64,000 bases of DNA from Cornus controversa (taxonomy: Eukaryota > Streptophyta > Magnoliopsida > Cornales > Cornaceae): the NCBI GenBank assembly GCA_026545225.1, contig CM048849.1:48219836-48283835 (forward strand), given 5' to 3'. The stretch's first letter is position 1. Every line of letters starts with the position of its first letter. This document shows, in pieces, positions 33,701 through 44,786 of the stretch. Made by a program: the position numbers and the translations under genes. The notes under the pieces are model-generated. The model ran no database searches and was not told the DNA's origin. It saw nothing but the letters and a program-made list of their open reading frames with translations.

Positions 33701-34136
33701 TGAGAAATATTATTTGGAAGGCCGGAAGGATTCTGAATCTGCTAGAAAGGGAAGGGAAGACACAAGTTTTTCTCAAGCAAGCCGGTACAAGTCTCCTGAT
33801 GTGGCACCACAGGATGAATCACACAAGAAGCGTCGGTATATTCCCCCTAAACTTTCTGATGAAGAGAGAGCTTTGAGGTTACGGGAGATGCAAATGGATG
33901 CTGAGCTGCATGAGGAGCAAAGATGGAAACGACTAAAGAAGGCCGAGGAAGATGATGCGCAGGAGGCTAGCCGTGCACGCGTGTCTAGTGGCAGAAATTT
34001 CTTGGATGCTGCTCATAAAAGTGTGTATGGTGCTGAGAAAGGGGGAAGCTCCACAATAGAGGAAAGTGTCCGTCGTCGAAAATATTATTTGCAGGGCAGG
34101 TCAGACGCAGGTGACGGCAATGCTTTCCGGCGATAA
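27795..34136 (+). CDS. CWC25: Pre-mRNA-splicing factor CWC25 homologue, four exons
   Basis: Exons 27795-27982, 28158-28287, 28389-28562 and 32988-34136 (TAA) join in frame to 546 aa; all introns have GT...AG ends. Residues 1-46 (MALKFLNKKGWHTGSLRNIE, VWKAEQKH, KKLEELRKQI) are the N-terminal CIR domain; KQERLDFLYDSGLAVGK follows at the exon 1/2 border, and exon 3 has NDTWRKLHSDPLLLIRQREQ plus IKNNPVQMAMIRK, the central CWC25 signature. CWC25 joins the activated spliceosome after Prp2 and promotes the first trans-esterification, so the product should act in the nucleus. Exon 4 is highly charged (Lys/Glu/Asp/Ser), begins with a His/Lys run, contains three in-frame 59-aa repeats (residues about 192-368), and ends with a conserved segment KKRRYIPPKLSDEERALRLR...GRNFLDAAHKSVYG. 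The start ATG lies in the usual position for the family. Intron 3 is 4.4 kb and full of transposons. No frameshift or stop is seen. Confidence 0.95.
30294..30443 (-). mobile_element. 5'-truncated RTE LINE fragment with 17-bp TSD
   Basis: On the minus strand the insert ends ...GACCCCATACATATGGGAT AAAGGCAAGG(ATG)n, the 3' tail characteristic of plant RTE retrotransposons, and upstream it codes a decayed TWNEVIKNDL, matching the C-terminal end of the RTE reverse transcriptase. The direct repeat TTTATGCAAGATAATAT is found on both sides (30277-30293 and 30444-30460), a perfect 17-bp target duplication. The insert is only 150 bp, inside CWC25 intron 3. Confidence 0.85.
30800..30960 (+). pseudogene. 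Possible L1-type LINE zf-RVT remnant
   Basis: In the plus frame the peptide GAVLGNLTTIDNLVRKGKG followed by IRC resembles the segment before the zinc-binding reverse transcriptase tail domain of plant L1 LINEs (usually LTIDNLxxRGxxxxNxCxLC). Only this short phrase is recognisable, and the Cys/His ligands that should follow are not visible, so it is a weak call. It lies in CWC25 intron 3. Confidence 0.3.
31085..31312 (+). repeat. Intron block repeated at 32365-32460 and 35012-35195
   Basis: The phrase GCTTTGAAGGGTTAACCATTG followed by GGAATGCTCAT occurs here. A diverged version lies at about 32365-32460 in the same intron, and a longer, closer copy lies at 35012-35195, including the phrase CCAGTGCTGACCACACTGAGAGAC at 31215 and 35100. 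It has no coding potential and I could not match it to a known structured RNA. Confidence 0.6.
31379..32175. mobile_element. hAT-type element with perfect 8-bp TSD in CWC25 intron 3
   Basis: The 797-bp element begins CATAGTTGTTAAAGGC and ends, on the minus strand, CATAGTTGTCAAAGGCGC. It is flanked by identical 8-bp direct repeats TTCCCACT at 31371-31378 and 32176-32183, the target-site length of hAT transposons. The ends are GC-rich with many GGCGC/GAGGC words; the middle is AT-rich with no transposase. It is therefore non-autonomous. A diverged fragment of the same family (GCACGCCTTTGACAACTATG) is nested in another MITE at about 50985-51077. Confidence 0.92.
33069..33599 (+). repeat. 177-bp in-frame tandem repeat in CWC25 exon 4
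   Basis: The copies occupy about 33069-33245, 33246-33422 and 33423-33599; the landmark TTGAAGTACAAAGA recurs at 33246, 33423 and 33600, exactly 177 bp apart. Each unit codes 59 residues (KYKERHKNYDSEDVEEEERR, TSNKGRSSKYDDHLKKAALS, SEELHERDIRGKKNSDKDLK). Copies 2 and 3 are almost identical; copy 1 is diverged over its first ~25 bp. The unit is a multiple of three, so copy number can change without breaking the frame. Confidence 0.95.
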
Positions 34137-35009
34137 GACAGTTGAACTCTGGGTAATTTGTTATTTCCATGTGCCTATTCTTCTGCCCACCCATTGAGAC
34201 ACATCTTCATATGCCAAGCTCAAACTTCGCTGCATTGTGCTACAAGGACAAGCTGCTAAGGTCAAGGCAACTAAGTTGAATGGTAACTCCTCATTGTTGT
34301 AATGAAAAATAATTTAGTGAATATTTGGTCGCTTGTTAGAAAATTATGATGGGAGCTAGAAAACATTTGCCACATGAAAGAGCCATAACTCTAGTTGTTT
34401 GTGAAATGACATTGCTCCAGATTTTGCATCAGATAATTGAGTTGTGTTATTGTTATGATCTCTCCTCTCCAATGGGGGAGGTTGAAAGTTCGAGTTTGCA
34501 AGTAGCAATATTTTGAGTGTGTGTTTGTTTGAACTTTCGAAAAAACTAAATATAAAATAATAATAATATAGTTGTGTTCCAGGAATGTATATTTGATCCG
34601 AATCTTAGGGCCTGCGTGGTTAGTTTTCTGAGAATTGAAAATTAGTTGTACAAAAATTTACTTGGTTGACAGTTTTTGTGAACTGTCGGTTAAAAAAAGG
34701 TTTGTTTTCACATAATTGATTTTACAGTTCTCTAAAACAGTTTGTTTTCTCAGTTCTTGAGAACTATTTTTTGAATTAAGTAACAAACCAAGTAAGCCTT
34801 TATATTTGAAGATGGTAAAAATTGTAATCTGCTGTTTGGAAAAGTGGTCGGATTCCATTTTAGATTTTGAAAAAATGAAATTTGAAAATCAGCTATACTG
34901 TCATTTCTGTCAAAAGCAGAATTCGTTTGATAACCTCATTTGCTTTCAAAATTTTAAAAGAAGCTGAAATCTGAAAATATATTTGGTAATACAAAATTAA
35001 AATTTTAAA
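34137..35009. other. CWC25 3' UTR and downstream DNA
   Basis: The 3' UTR starts at 34137 and probably ends before about 34560. At about 34480-34545 the phrase GAAAGTTCGAGTTTGCAAG followed by TTTTGAGTGTGTGTTTG resembles the B box and tail of an old SINE. Then comes non-coding DNA with a weak inverted pair TTACTTGGTT / AACCAAGTAAG (34660 and 34789), possibly an old MITE. No gene. Confidence 0.45.
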
Positions 35010-36140
35010 AAAAAACTTTGCTTCGAAGGGTTAACCATTGATTGGAATGCTCATCTTGGCCTTCCATATATATAGATATATCCTCGCTGCTTCGAAACAT
35101 CCAGTGCTGACCACACTGAGAGACACAAAAGCGCAGAGTAGTCGCGGTTGGCAAAGTGGCATTAAGCATCCCTAGCAGTACGAAAGAGAGGTCGTGTTCG
35201 GAAATCCTTCAGTACTGGCCCAAAATTATTATATCATGTTTACATCACTAAATCAGTACAGTATTGAGAAATGCATATGTTGATTTTAAGTGTTAGATTT
35301 GTGTTATGGTTTTAACCCTATTGTCTCGTACATACCATTTTACATAAATCTGGTTCTTTAATTTATTTTAATTTATTTGTCTATTTTTATTTATAAGTTT
35401 GTTTGGTTCTTGATTGCTTGATGATAAATTGAAGTATTTCTGTAATGTAATTTTTTTTTTGTTGAATAATTAATATATTATATTATTATTTTATAGCGGT
35501 ATCCTCATTGTGTCCGTGTCCTATTTTTTAAAATTTTTTCATATTGCTATATTTGTGTCGTGCCGTACCTGTGTCATGCTGTACTTGTGTCCCGTGTTGG
35601 TGCTTCCTAGCTTTCCGGCAATAGGACAGTTGAACTCGGGATAGTTTGTTATTTCCATGTGCCTCTTCTCCTGCCCACCCATTGAGCTAGACAGCTTCAT
35701 ATGCCAAGCTCAAACTTTGCTGCATTGTGCTACAAGGACAAGCTGCTCAAGGTCGCAACTAAGTTGAACGGTAACTCCTCCACATTGTTGTAATGAAAGA
35801 TAATTTAGTGAATATTTGATCGTTTGTTAGAAAATTATGATGGGAGTCGTTGGAACTTGCTAGAAAACATTTGGCACATGAAAGAGCCATCCACTCTAGT
35901 GGTTTGTGAAATGATATTTCTCCAAATTTTGCATATGATAATTGAGTTGTGTTAGCACAGGGCATTAGTCAAGATGTTACGATCTCTTCTCTCCAATAAA
36001 TAGGTTAAGAGTTAGAACTTTGCAAAGAGTAATATTGTGAGTGTGTGTGTTGAACTTTTCAATAAGTTAAAAATAAAAAAAAAAAAAAAAAAATAATTTA
36101 GTTGTGTTCCAAGAATGTATGTTTGACCAGAATCTTATAC
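35010..36140 (+). pseudogene. Partial duplicate of CWC25 intron 3 and 3' UTR, exon lost
   Basis: Three blocks, in the same order as the source, are 35028-35195 (from 31139-31312), 35196-35342 (from about 32831-32985, the sequence running up to the exon 4 acceptor) and 35607-36140 (from about 34120-34600, from the last codons GCTTTCCGGCGATAA into the 3' UTR). The junction at 35195/35196 removes source bases 31313-32830, including the hAT element; the two sides share GTG. Where the 1.1-kb exon 4 should lie there is instead 35343-35606, ending in a partial copy of the MITE family at 3064-3575. The copy therefore keeps a splice acceptor environment but no protein. Confidence 0.85.
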
Positions 36141-37487
36141 TTGGAGAAGGGATACAACACAAATGTATATCCCTTATTTTATCCACCTATGGTTAGCTTC
36201 TGCTGTGGCAGTGGTATCAGATTATAGTAACAAATTTAAATTTTAATAAAGTTAGGTAAATTGTGATAGTGTGTTTAAATGTGATGGTCAAAGAAGTTTT
36301 AATGAAACTGAAAATACATACGCAAGACTATGACTGTTTTAATAATATAGTCTTGAGTCCAACGCTATAGATACAATGCAAAAAAATATCAAGTATGAAT
36401 GTAGAATTGGGTTTCCTAAATAGGTCCAAATCAACTAAGACTAGCTTATGAGCATGAATCGACGACTATAGCTCCACAATTTGCACGTAACAAATCAGCA
36501 TAAATCAAACTGAAGTGCCTTTGACTTGGTCGACGCATAATGCTCTCATTTCCACACAAATGACTAAATTGAGCTGCCATCAAGACGCCATGCGTCAGCT
36601 TCACTTTGAAAAGTTTTTCTGATAGACACAAGAAAAAATAAAAGAAGTCTCACTTTGAAAAGGAAAGAGACGAGCAAAGACAAAGTAGCGACAACAGATC
36701 TAGTACGCTCAAGGGATATGTTCTTTTAGAAGCAATTTATGCCTAATGAAAGAATATACCTCTATTTTAAGCCCAGTTAAAAATAAAGCCTAGTTAAAAA
36801 TAAATAGAAAGTTTACAAAAATAAGTTTAAGGAAGTTATCAAGTTGTATTGAATGTGTAAAATAAAAAGTTAATATTATTTACAATTTAAATAGGGAGCT
36901 CATATTCTTCCTTCTTTTACAATCAAATTACACAAGAGGTCCTTCCATGATAGAACACTCGGTTCTTATACTTATAAGACATAATTGTCATTTTCTTTAA
37001 AATTTAACATATTAGTAGTTATATAATATAGGAAGCTTATCTTGAAAGACAAAAACTTTTTGAGTTGGAAGAAAATGTTATATCAAAGTATTTGAGATAA
37101 AATATTAAATTGAAAGTAGAGCCATCTCTACAATAAACCATAATCGTTTTTTTTTTTTGCGAAAGACATGTTTAATTGAATTAAAAATTAAAGAAAATTC
37201 TAATTTTACTTAAATAGGAATTTTGAAAGTTTGTTTGATTTAAAAAGGTACTTTTAAAAATTATATTATTATGTGATTCAATTAACTATTTCTAAGTTTC
37301 AAATAGTATATAATATAGTGTAGAGTGTAAATATATTATATAAATTTGTGAATGTTGAGATTAAAAAAAAAAAAAAAAAAATCCTGACTTTAATATAAAA
37401 GGACAATTATGCAAAAGTTTATATATAATTTGATTTACACATTACAAGTGAAATATACATGATACACACATAAAGTAATAGAATATA
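36141..37487. other. Intergenic AT-rich DNA
   Basis: No gene is supported. At about 36890-36995 one end related to the MITE at 25631-26472 is present (GGGAGCTCATATTC...TTTTACAATC), without a recognisable partner end. A-tracts occur at 36070-36090 and 37362-37381. Confidence 0.5.
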
Positions 37488-38018
37488 TGAAGAATATACA
37501 AAATTACTTGGATTCCACTTTAGTTTCTTATCATTTTGAGATGAAGTAATATGTGGATATAATTTTTAAAATGCTAGGAGTATTACTTTTAGACAAATTT
37601 TCGTTAAAAATTCTATTTGCATATGATTTTCTTGGAACTTTCTTCGTAGAGAACTCCCCCGGATTTTTCCTTGCTATTAGTGAGTGATTTTTATTCCAAA
37701 AGAGACCCTTTGGGCGTCCAAATCATAGACTCTTTCTAATCGTGGAATGGACCCCTAAATTCAGAAATTGTAGAAATAGAGTTATGGAAGACCCAAGTCG
37801 TCCCAAACTGTACGTTCATAAAGTTATGTGAAGACCGAAGTCGTCCCAAAATTGTTCATAAAGTTATGTGAACACCCAACCCAAGTGGTCCCAAAATTGT
37901 TACTAAAACTTTTTCTTTTCTTCATGTATACATGTGTATGTGTGATATATATATATGTGTGTGTGAAGAGAATGTATACATAAAATTTACTTGAAGAATT
38001 TCCAGAGGTGTAGGAGAA
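37488..38018 (+). promoter_or_regulatory. Aspartic protease upstream region with TATA box
   Basis: The probable core promoter has TATATATATATA at 37945-37956, 63-74 bp before the ATG at 38019. Two phrases with AAGACC(C/G)AAGTCGTCCCAAA (about 37790 and 37832) repeat within it. The same upstream region is partly duplicated elsewhere: 37488-37612 at 41717-41885, and 37623-37930 at 53325-53690. Confidence 0.55.
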
Positions 38019-38131
38019 ATGGGGTTGATTTGGTTCCTTGCTTCTTATTTCCTGCTTGCAACAGCATCTTCATTTGCAAGGCATCAAGGCATGTGATGTG
38101 GTTATCTCATTTGGCTCAATGTATTGTTTGC

Positions 38132-38166
<35 letters not shown>

Positions 38167-39639
38167 TTTTCTTTGTTTACATATAAGATATATTCCTCTG
38201 ATTAATTCCATTGATTTTACTGATTGGGAATGACCATAAAGTATTATATATGTTGTGCATAATATTCCTAGCTGAAAAGGGACAATAGTATATAACTTTC
38301 TTCTATTTCTCATTTTTGGGCAGAAGATGAGCAAGGACTTAACCATTCAGCTTTGCACTTGACCTTGTATCATGTGCATGGACATGGCTCACCTATGACC
38401 TCCCAGACTCCACCGTCCTTCTCGGAGTTACTCTCTCAGGATGAAGCACGAGTTAAGGATCTGAACTTCAGACTCACCAAGAACAGAACAAGCAGTGTCA
38501 CAAGCTCCACCTCACACAAATCAGAACACCTTCTTGGATCAAATTTGATCAGCACACCCGTGAAGAATGGTCTGTCTATTGGTATGGACAATTACTATGT
38601 CAATATTGGCCTTGGCACTCCACCCAAATACTATCCAGTGATTGTTGACACCGGCAGTTCCTTTTCCTGGTTGCAATGCCAGCCTTGCACCGTGCACTGC
38701 CACAAACAGGCTAGTCGTCCTTTCGATCCCTCTGCATCCAGCACCTACAAATCGTTATCGTGCACAACACCAGAGTGCAATTCACTCGAGGAGGCCACTC
38801 TCTATGAAACATGCAATGCTTCCAATCACTGCATGTACAAGGTTGCCTACGGAGACAAATCTTTTTCCCGTGGCAACTTGAGTCAGGATTTACTGACCCT
38901 AACTCGATCAAAAACACTGCCTGGTTTTGTGTACGGGTGTGGGCAGGACAATGAAGGCCGGTTTTTTGGTAAGTCTGCTGGTCTTATTGGCCTGGCTCGC
39001 CACAAGCTCTCCATGCTTTCTCAACTGTCAGCCAAATATGGAAATGCCTTCTCCTACTGCCTCCCAACAGCGAGTGGAGGAGGCAGTGGAGGCTCATTGT
39101 CCATAGGAAGGGATTCATTGATGGGATCATCCTACAAGTTCACTCCAATGCTTACTAATTCCTTAGAGAGCAGCTTGTACTTTTTGAGTTTGTCCGCGAT
39201 TACAGTGGCAGGCAGGACACTGGGAGTGGCAGAGGCCGAGTACAAGATTCCAACAATTATAGATTCTGGGACGGTGATTACGCGCCTTCCTGTCTCAGTA
39301 TATGCTGCTCTACGAGACGAGTTCAGAAAGATCATGTCCTCGAAGCACAAGACTGCCAAGGGTATTTACTTACTTGATACATGTTATAAAGGGAGTTGGA
39401 AGAAGATGTCAGATGTGCCCGAGGTTCGGATGGTGTTTCAAGGAGGGGCCGACCTCACTCTTGCACCTCAAAACGTTCTGTACGATGAGCCTAAGAAGGG
39501 CATTACGTGCTTGGCCTTCGCCTCCGCCACTGATGGAAATGGAATCGCCATTATTGGAAACATTCAGCAGCAGACTTATAGAGTGGCTTATGATGCCTCC
39601 AATTCAAGAATTGGGTTTGCTGCTGGGGGTTGCATCTAG
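38019..39639 (+). CDS. Secreted nepenthesin-type aspartic protease, two exons
   Basis: Exon 1 38019-38088 and exon 2 38324-39639 (TAG) give 461 aa. Exon 1 codes a signal peptide, MGLIWFLASYFLLATASSFA, in ATG context GAGAAATGG. The reading frames only join through a GC donor at 38089 (CAAG|GCATGT) and the acceptor GGGCAG at 38318-38323; GT donors nearby either shift the frame or lie past an in-frame stop. After a propeptide (QGLNHSALHLTLYHVHG) the mature enzyme has the first catalytic motif VDTGSSFSWLQCQPC (Asp132), Cys-rich insert typical of nepenthesin-like enzymes, and the second motif IIDSGTVITRLP (Asp337); it ends IIGNIQQQTYRVAYDASNSR...GFAAGGC. These are pepsin-like A1-family aspartic endopeptidases; many are apoplastic. 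Both catalytic Asp are present and there is no frameshift, so it should be functional. Closest family is the plant At5g-type CND41/AED1-like group, by inference. Confidence 0.93.
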
Positions 39640-41716
39640 TTTGTTATTAAAATGATAATACCTTTATCTCATTTATCAATAATTATGGCATCCATGAAAA
39701 AGGATTCATGTCTCGTGAGGACGCTCAGCAATCACCCTTTTTATGCTATAGATGAAGATCCCGTTAGCTTGAATCCCAAGTTTGGATTGTCTTGTACTCC
39801 CACCATCCTAATTTAAATGTCCCTGGACATTTTAAGAGAGTTTAACTTTTAATATATTTTTGTTTATTATATTCGTTGTAAATGATTTTTCTAATTTATC
39901 CTTTTAAGTTCAATGGTGGGTCACATGACATTACATTAAGAGTAAATTGAAAATGTTATGCATTAACTTTTGAGGTGGGACATTCATCTTGGACAGCCAA
40001 AAATGGAAAGACAGGACACTTAATATGAGAGGGGAGTATAAGAAATAATATCTTAGAATGGTTTAAAATAATAATAATATTTTTAAATTGTTGGAACAAA
40101 TGATCACGTTATATATAACTATATGTAATAAATAACAATATCCCAAACATAATTAAAGAAATTACACATGATTTCAAATCAAGTCTAGAGGAGCGTAATA
40201 ATTTCTTAAAAGATAGTTAAAATCACTCGTAGGAGAAAGTATACAATACCCCGGTGATACTGATGGTGTGGTCTTCTCGAAAAGTGTAAGTCCTACAATT
40301 TATCCTTGATTGTAGTAAAATTGGTAGTTTTCAAAAGAAATGGAAGACTTACATTTGTCGGAGATGCACACCATCAATACCCCCAGAGTATTGTATAAGT
40401 TGGTCGGAGGAGAAAGTATACAAAACCCCGGAGATATTGATGATGTGGTATCTCCGAAAAGTGAAAGCCTTCTATTTTTTCTTGATTATAGTGAAATTGA
40501 TATTTTTTAAAAGAGATGAAAGACTTATTACACTTGTCAGGGATGCCACATTATCAATACCCCTGGAGTATTTTATAAGTTGGTCGGAATTCTAGTTCCA
40601 TTATTGGAACCTCACCAAAATCTTAGGTTTGGTCATTAAAAACTTCACTCAAAGTTTACCGCACTCTGGACTTTTCACTTCCTTCATCGGAGCTTTATTG
40701 GAATTTTTTTTTAATTTGATAATCCCACTCGCCCCAACTTCTCAACATTGTGTGAGCTTACCATAAGCCTTTTTATAGGCTCCTTGGTTCATGGGTTAGG
40801 ATAAACTATTGCAAGAGAGGTTTACCCTAATTACCCATGGAGACGTTGTTCGGAGATTCCGACACTCAGACTTCGGTCAGAGCGACGACGTTGATGATTG
40901 TTACTTTTTCATGCAAAATTACTTATTTATCTTCAATTTTAGAACATTATTTTAGTAAAAAAATATCTCCAAAAGTAAATAGCTCTTTTGCCCCTATTAT
41001 CTTAACACACCAATACTCTTGAAAATATTGGGTGACTTAGACATACCGCGTTATTGGTATGCTGACATATTGATCTAGAATGTACAATTTCAGTTTGTTA
41101 GGAGTAAGTTTTTATGAGTAGGTAAAACCCAATATCTAGTTCTATTATCTCTCTTCCTCGTCACCCTGTTTTCTCTCCTCTCACTCTCATTCCTCCATGA
41201 CCACCACTTCCAGGCCAGTCTCCGCCACCACCTCTCTCTTTCTTAAGAAAACTAAGATTGAGAAAATTCTATCGATCTAAGAAAAATGGGGTGTGGATGA
41301 ATGGATAACTGAAAGAGTTGTATTGAGAATTGGTGGAGGGAACAAAGGTGGGTGTCGGTTGAGGAAGATGATGATTGGACAACGAGCACATTTTTTTTTT
41401 TTGGCTTTTGGGATTAGTCTGGTAGTATTGTTCAACGCAAATTAAGCAATACTTTTTGTGGTTTTTGTGATATTTTGAGTAGTCAATTCTTTTATAGATG
41501 ATATATTGAGACACAAAGCTCAAACTATTGGAGCTCAATAGGTCATGGATCAGTCTCACTTATGGACCTCATACACTAAAACTATGAGTATTGCATATGG
41601 AGCAATAATGCATGTAAATATGGAAAGAATCCAAAGAAAAGAACTGTTCACCAAGGAATATGCAACTGGAAGATGAAAAATAAAAAATAAAAAATAAAAA
41701 TAAAAATCAAACTTAG
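39640..41716. other. Protease 3' region and intergenic DNA
   Basis: The 3' UTR follows 39640. Beyond it I see no gene; a tandem pair of palindromic units lies at 40231-40587 (separate entry). Around 41150-41270 a CT/TC-rich stretch looks like a promoter or 5' UTR, but no conserved reading frame follows. A short (AAAAT)n tract occurs at 41678-41708. Confidence 0.5.
40231..40587. repeat. Two tandem palindromic (MITE-like) units, 177 and 180 bp
   Basis: Unit 1 (40231-40407) and unit 2 (40408-40587) both start AGGAGAAAGTATACAA and end TATAAGTTGGTCGG. Each unit is itself an inverted repeat: in unit 1, TACAATACCCC...ACTGATGGTGTGG...AAGTGTAAGTC pairs with GACTTACATTTGTC...CACACCATCAATACCCCC...TATTGTA. 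Arms are about 50 bp. The units have diverged by many substitutions. Confidence 0.85.
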
Positions 41717-41885
41717 AAGAATAAACAAAATTACTTGGATTCCACTTTTGGTAGAAGTAGTTGTATACAAATATAAGATCTTAGTGATGTGATAAATTCG
41801 TTTCTTATTATTTTAAGATGAAGGAATATATGTATATAATTTTTAAAATGGTATTTATTACTTTTGAACATATATTTTTGTTAAG
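41717..41885 (+). repeat. Duplicate of part of the protease upstream region
   Basis: The segment matches 37488-37612: AAAATTACTTGGATTCCACTTT, then TTTCTTAT(T)ATTTTxAGATGAAG, and ATATAATTTTTAAAATG...TATTACTTTT. It has a ~45-bp extra stretch after CCACTTT. The homology stops at about 41885 where inserted repeat DNA begins. Confidence 0.75.
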
Positions 41886-44453
41886 GGCAATACTTGCCTA
41901 CTCACCATTGCGCTGCTTACCACTGATGTGGCACAATATTAAAGAGACAAGTGTCAAATAATATAAAATAATAAGAAAAATGAAAGATTTGGGTAGGATT
42001 CGGGTTAAACCCAATTGTATCCAAATCAAATTCTAACCAAAACTATGTTTTGAACCAACCCACCCATCATCACAATAAAGGTATAACAATTTCTAAGTTC
42101 AAACCATAGACAATCCTAACATGTTGAAAACACTAAGTTTTTTAATTAGATTCTAGGCAATCTTACCATGCCTTCCTCCATATATTCTACAAATGCCTTA
42201 CAAGGTATTAGGCAAACCTATTCTTCCTCCACCAATAATTCTTTTCTAAAACAACAAATTTATGTTTATATACAATTAAATATAACCCATCAACACATAA
42301 ATATATCCCCAATTAACCCTGTGACCCAAGAATAGAGCAATCCCACACACTACATTAACCCATCACTTATCTCACTACAAGTGCAGACTAGTTTTATGTT
42401 TACACAAGATGCAATTCTAACATGTTTTAATATATAATGATAAACTTTCTTATTAGATGACAATCTTGATATACCCCAAATAAAATATAAAGATACCGTA
42501 TTAGGTATTAGGCGATCTCGACACGCCTGGCAATCCTGACTTGCCAAATATAATGTATAGATACCTTATTAGGTATTAGGCAATCCCAACATGGCTGATA
42601 CTCTTAACATGCCAAATATAATGTATAGATACCTTATTAGGTATTAGGCGATCCTGACACGCCTGACAATCCCGACATGCCAAATATAATGTATTGATAC
42701 CTTATTAGGTATTAGGTGATCCCGACACGCATGACATGCCAAATATAATGTATAGATACTTTATTAGGTATTAGACGATTCTGACATGCTTGATAATTCT
42801 GACATGTCAAATATAATTTATAGATACCTTATTAGGTATTATGCGATCCAGATACGTCTGACAAAGTAACATTTAAATACAAATCTAACATACTTAAAAA
42901 CATGTTAATTAATATCGTGTAAATCCTATCGTCTCCTTTATTAATTTAAACAAATAAAAAAAAAATAACACAACATACTATGAATGTAAATGAGTTGATC
43001 ATACTCCCATAATTTTTTTTAAACATCATACAATTAGTCAAGAACATTTATTCAAGTAAAGAAACAATACAAGGAAATTAAACAATTAATTAAAATAAAA
43101 TCCCATAATAAAGCCAACACCTTAATTTAAATATCAAGTATCTAAACCTAGCTCTAATCCTAGGTTTCAAGGCCTATTCTATTCCTAAGAATCCTATTTA
43201 ATTATTCTAGAATTTTCTGAAATTTTTGAATTTTTTTTTAAATTTTTCAAAATGAAAGAAAATAAAAATTTTACTTTGAGGCACACTTTATATACTACTT
43301 AAACTACAAGGGAACCCCATTTTGACTTGATAGTTAAAATTCAAGTGAATTATGTCCCCAAAAGGTTATTTTAAATTTTTGGGAACCAATTTAACTTTGA
43401 GGCATACTTTTGAAACCAATTTAACCACGAGGGAAGCTCATTTCTACTTGAAATTTAAAACCCAAGAGAGTATTTTCTCCCTAAAAGATTACATAAATTT
43501 TTTGGAATTTGAAAGTAATTTTAAAAATTATTTTTCCTTCTTTTCCAATTTGAAAAACAAATAAAAAAATATTAAAATATTTCGGATTGGGCCCAAAGTG
43601 GGCCCGCGCAAGTGGGACCGAACAGACCGTTTTCGATCCCTAGTTGGCGGCGCACGCGCCCCCACATGCCGGCGGGGCGCGTGCCCCCCCTTTTTTTTTC
43701 TTTTCTTTTTCTTCCTGTATCAATTTCCAGCGGCCACTATTCAACCTTGGAACTCGAGCTTTCCGGCCACCTCCGGGCCTCGAATCGCATGTATGAATAT
43801 ACCATTGAACTCGTATCGATCTAAGTTACGCATTGGTATCAAAATCACCCCCTCTCGCTGCCTAAATCAAAAACGCCCAATTTCAAGTTTCAAAAATCTA
43901 AAATTTCAAACTCAATTTTTTGTCAATCTACCTAACAGTTCGTAACCAAACTTTCAAGGATTGTTCGGGGAAGCAAGATATATCTATTAATTAGAACAAA
44001 AACCTTCAAAAATGATGAACACAATAAACCCAATTTCATGTTCATATATATATATATATATATGCAAATACATATGAAAAAATACTCTATAGCAGTACCA
44101 AACGCCTAGATTCTTCATATTTAATTCACAGAATCATCCTTAGCATGCATAATCATTTAATTTCATAATGAAATACATAAAAAAATATTCCAACATGTAT
44201 ATACAAATAATATATATGTCTACAGATTCAAAGGAGAAGAGAAAAGTTCGAACTTGCCTTTTTGACGAACTCGTCCCGATGAATCGCTCATTCTCTCCCT
44301 TCTTTCTTGCGTCTACGCTCTTTCGGTCTTTGTACGTGGAAACGATAAAAACCATAACCCCATTTTCTTTTTCTTTTATTTTAATTTTCTTTCTAAAAAA
44401 CTAAAAAACAATTCTTAAATAATTATATTAATAAATATAAAATACCTAGCCCA

Positions 44454-44496
<43 letters not shown>

Positions 44497-44786
44497 CCCA
44501 ACCTAAAAATTAAAAATTAAAGAACATGCAGTCCAAAAACCCATATATTTTATTTAAAAGAAGAATACATTTAAAACAAATATTACACACACATAATTAA
44601 AATCAATCAACATTTAGCAGCAATTCAAACATCTACATTAAACAAATAAAATAGACATCGACAAAATTTAACTAAAACCATTTAAATAATTTAAAACTCA
44701 ACTAAATAATAATAAATAAATAAAAATTCAATTAAATAATTAGAACCCAATTTAAATATGCTCAAAATTTACGGGATATTACATAA
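41886..44786 (-). mobile_element. Ty3/gypsy-type LTR D, inverted, with 68-bp repeats
   Basis: On the minus strand the LTR starts TGTAATATCCCGTAAATTTT at 44786. It carries a block (44220-44400) that aligns with 55380-55540 of LTR E on the plus strand (AAAGAGAGAAxGGAGxGAAxG, TTCTCTTCTCCTTTGAAT), a GC-rich block at 43580-43700 that resembles 56000-56160, and a 68-bp tandem array at 42470-42890. The 3' end is not defined; the region 41886-42330 may contain it. There is no protein domain. D and E are two copies of one family in opposite orientation. Confidence 0.65.
42470..42890. repeat. 68-bp tandem array in LTR D
   Basis: The landmark GGTATTAGG recurs at 42504, 42572, 42640, 42708, 42767 and 42835, i.e. 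68 bp apart with one 59-bp unit. Each unit has ATACCTTATTAGGTATTAGG, then GACACGCCTGACAATC and GACATGCCAAATATAATGTAT. The same array occurs in the opposite orientation at 57080-57490 within LTR E. Confidence 0.92.

Noticed and set aside
41269..41559. 96-codon minus-strand frame after a CT-rich stretch
   Set aside because: Composition is low-complexity and there is no recognisable domain.
42372..42390. CACTACAAG as the missing left CACTA end
   Set aside because: Only nine bases match, no subterminal CGACGGGC repeats follow, and it lies inside LTR D.
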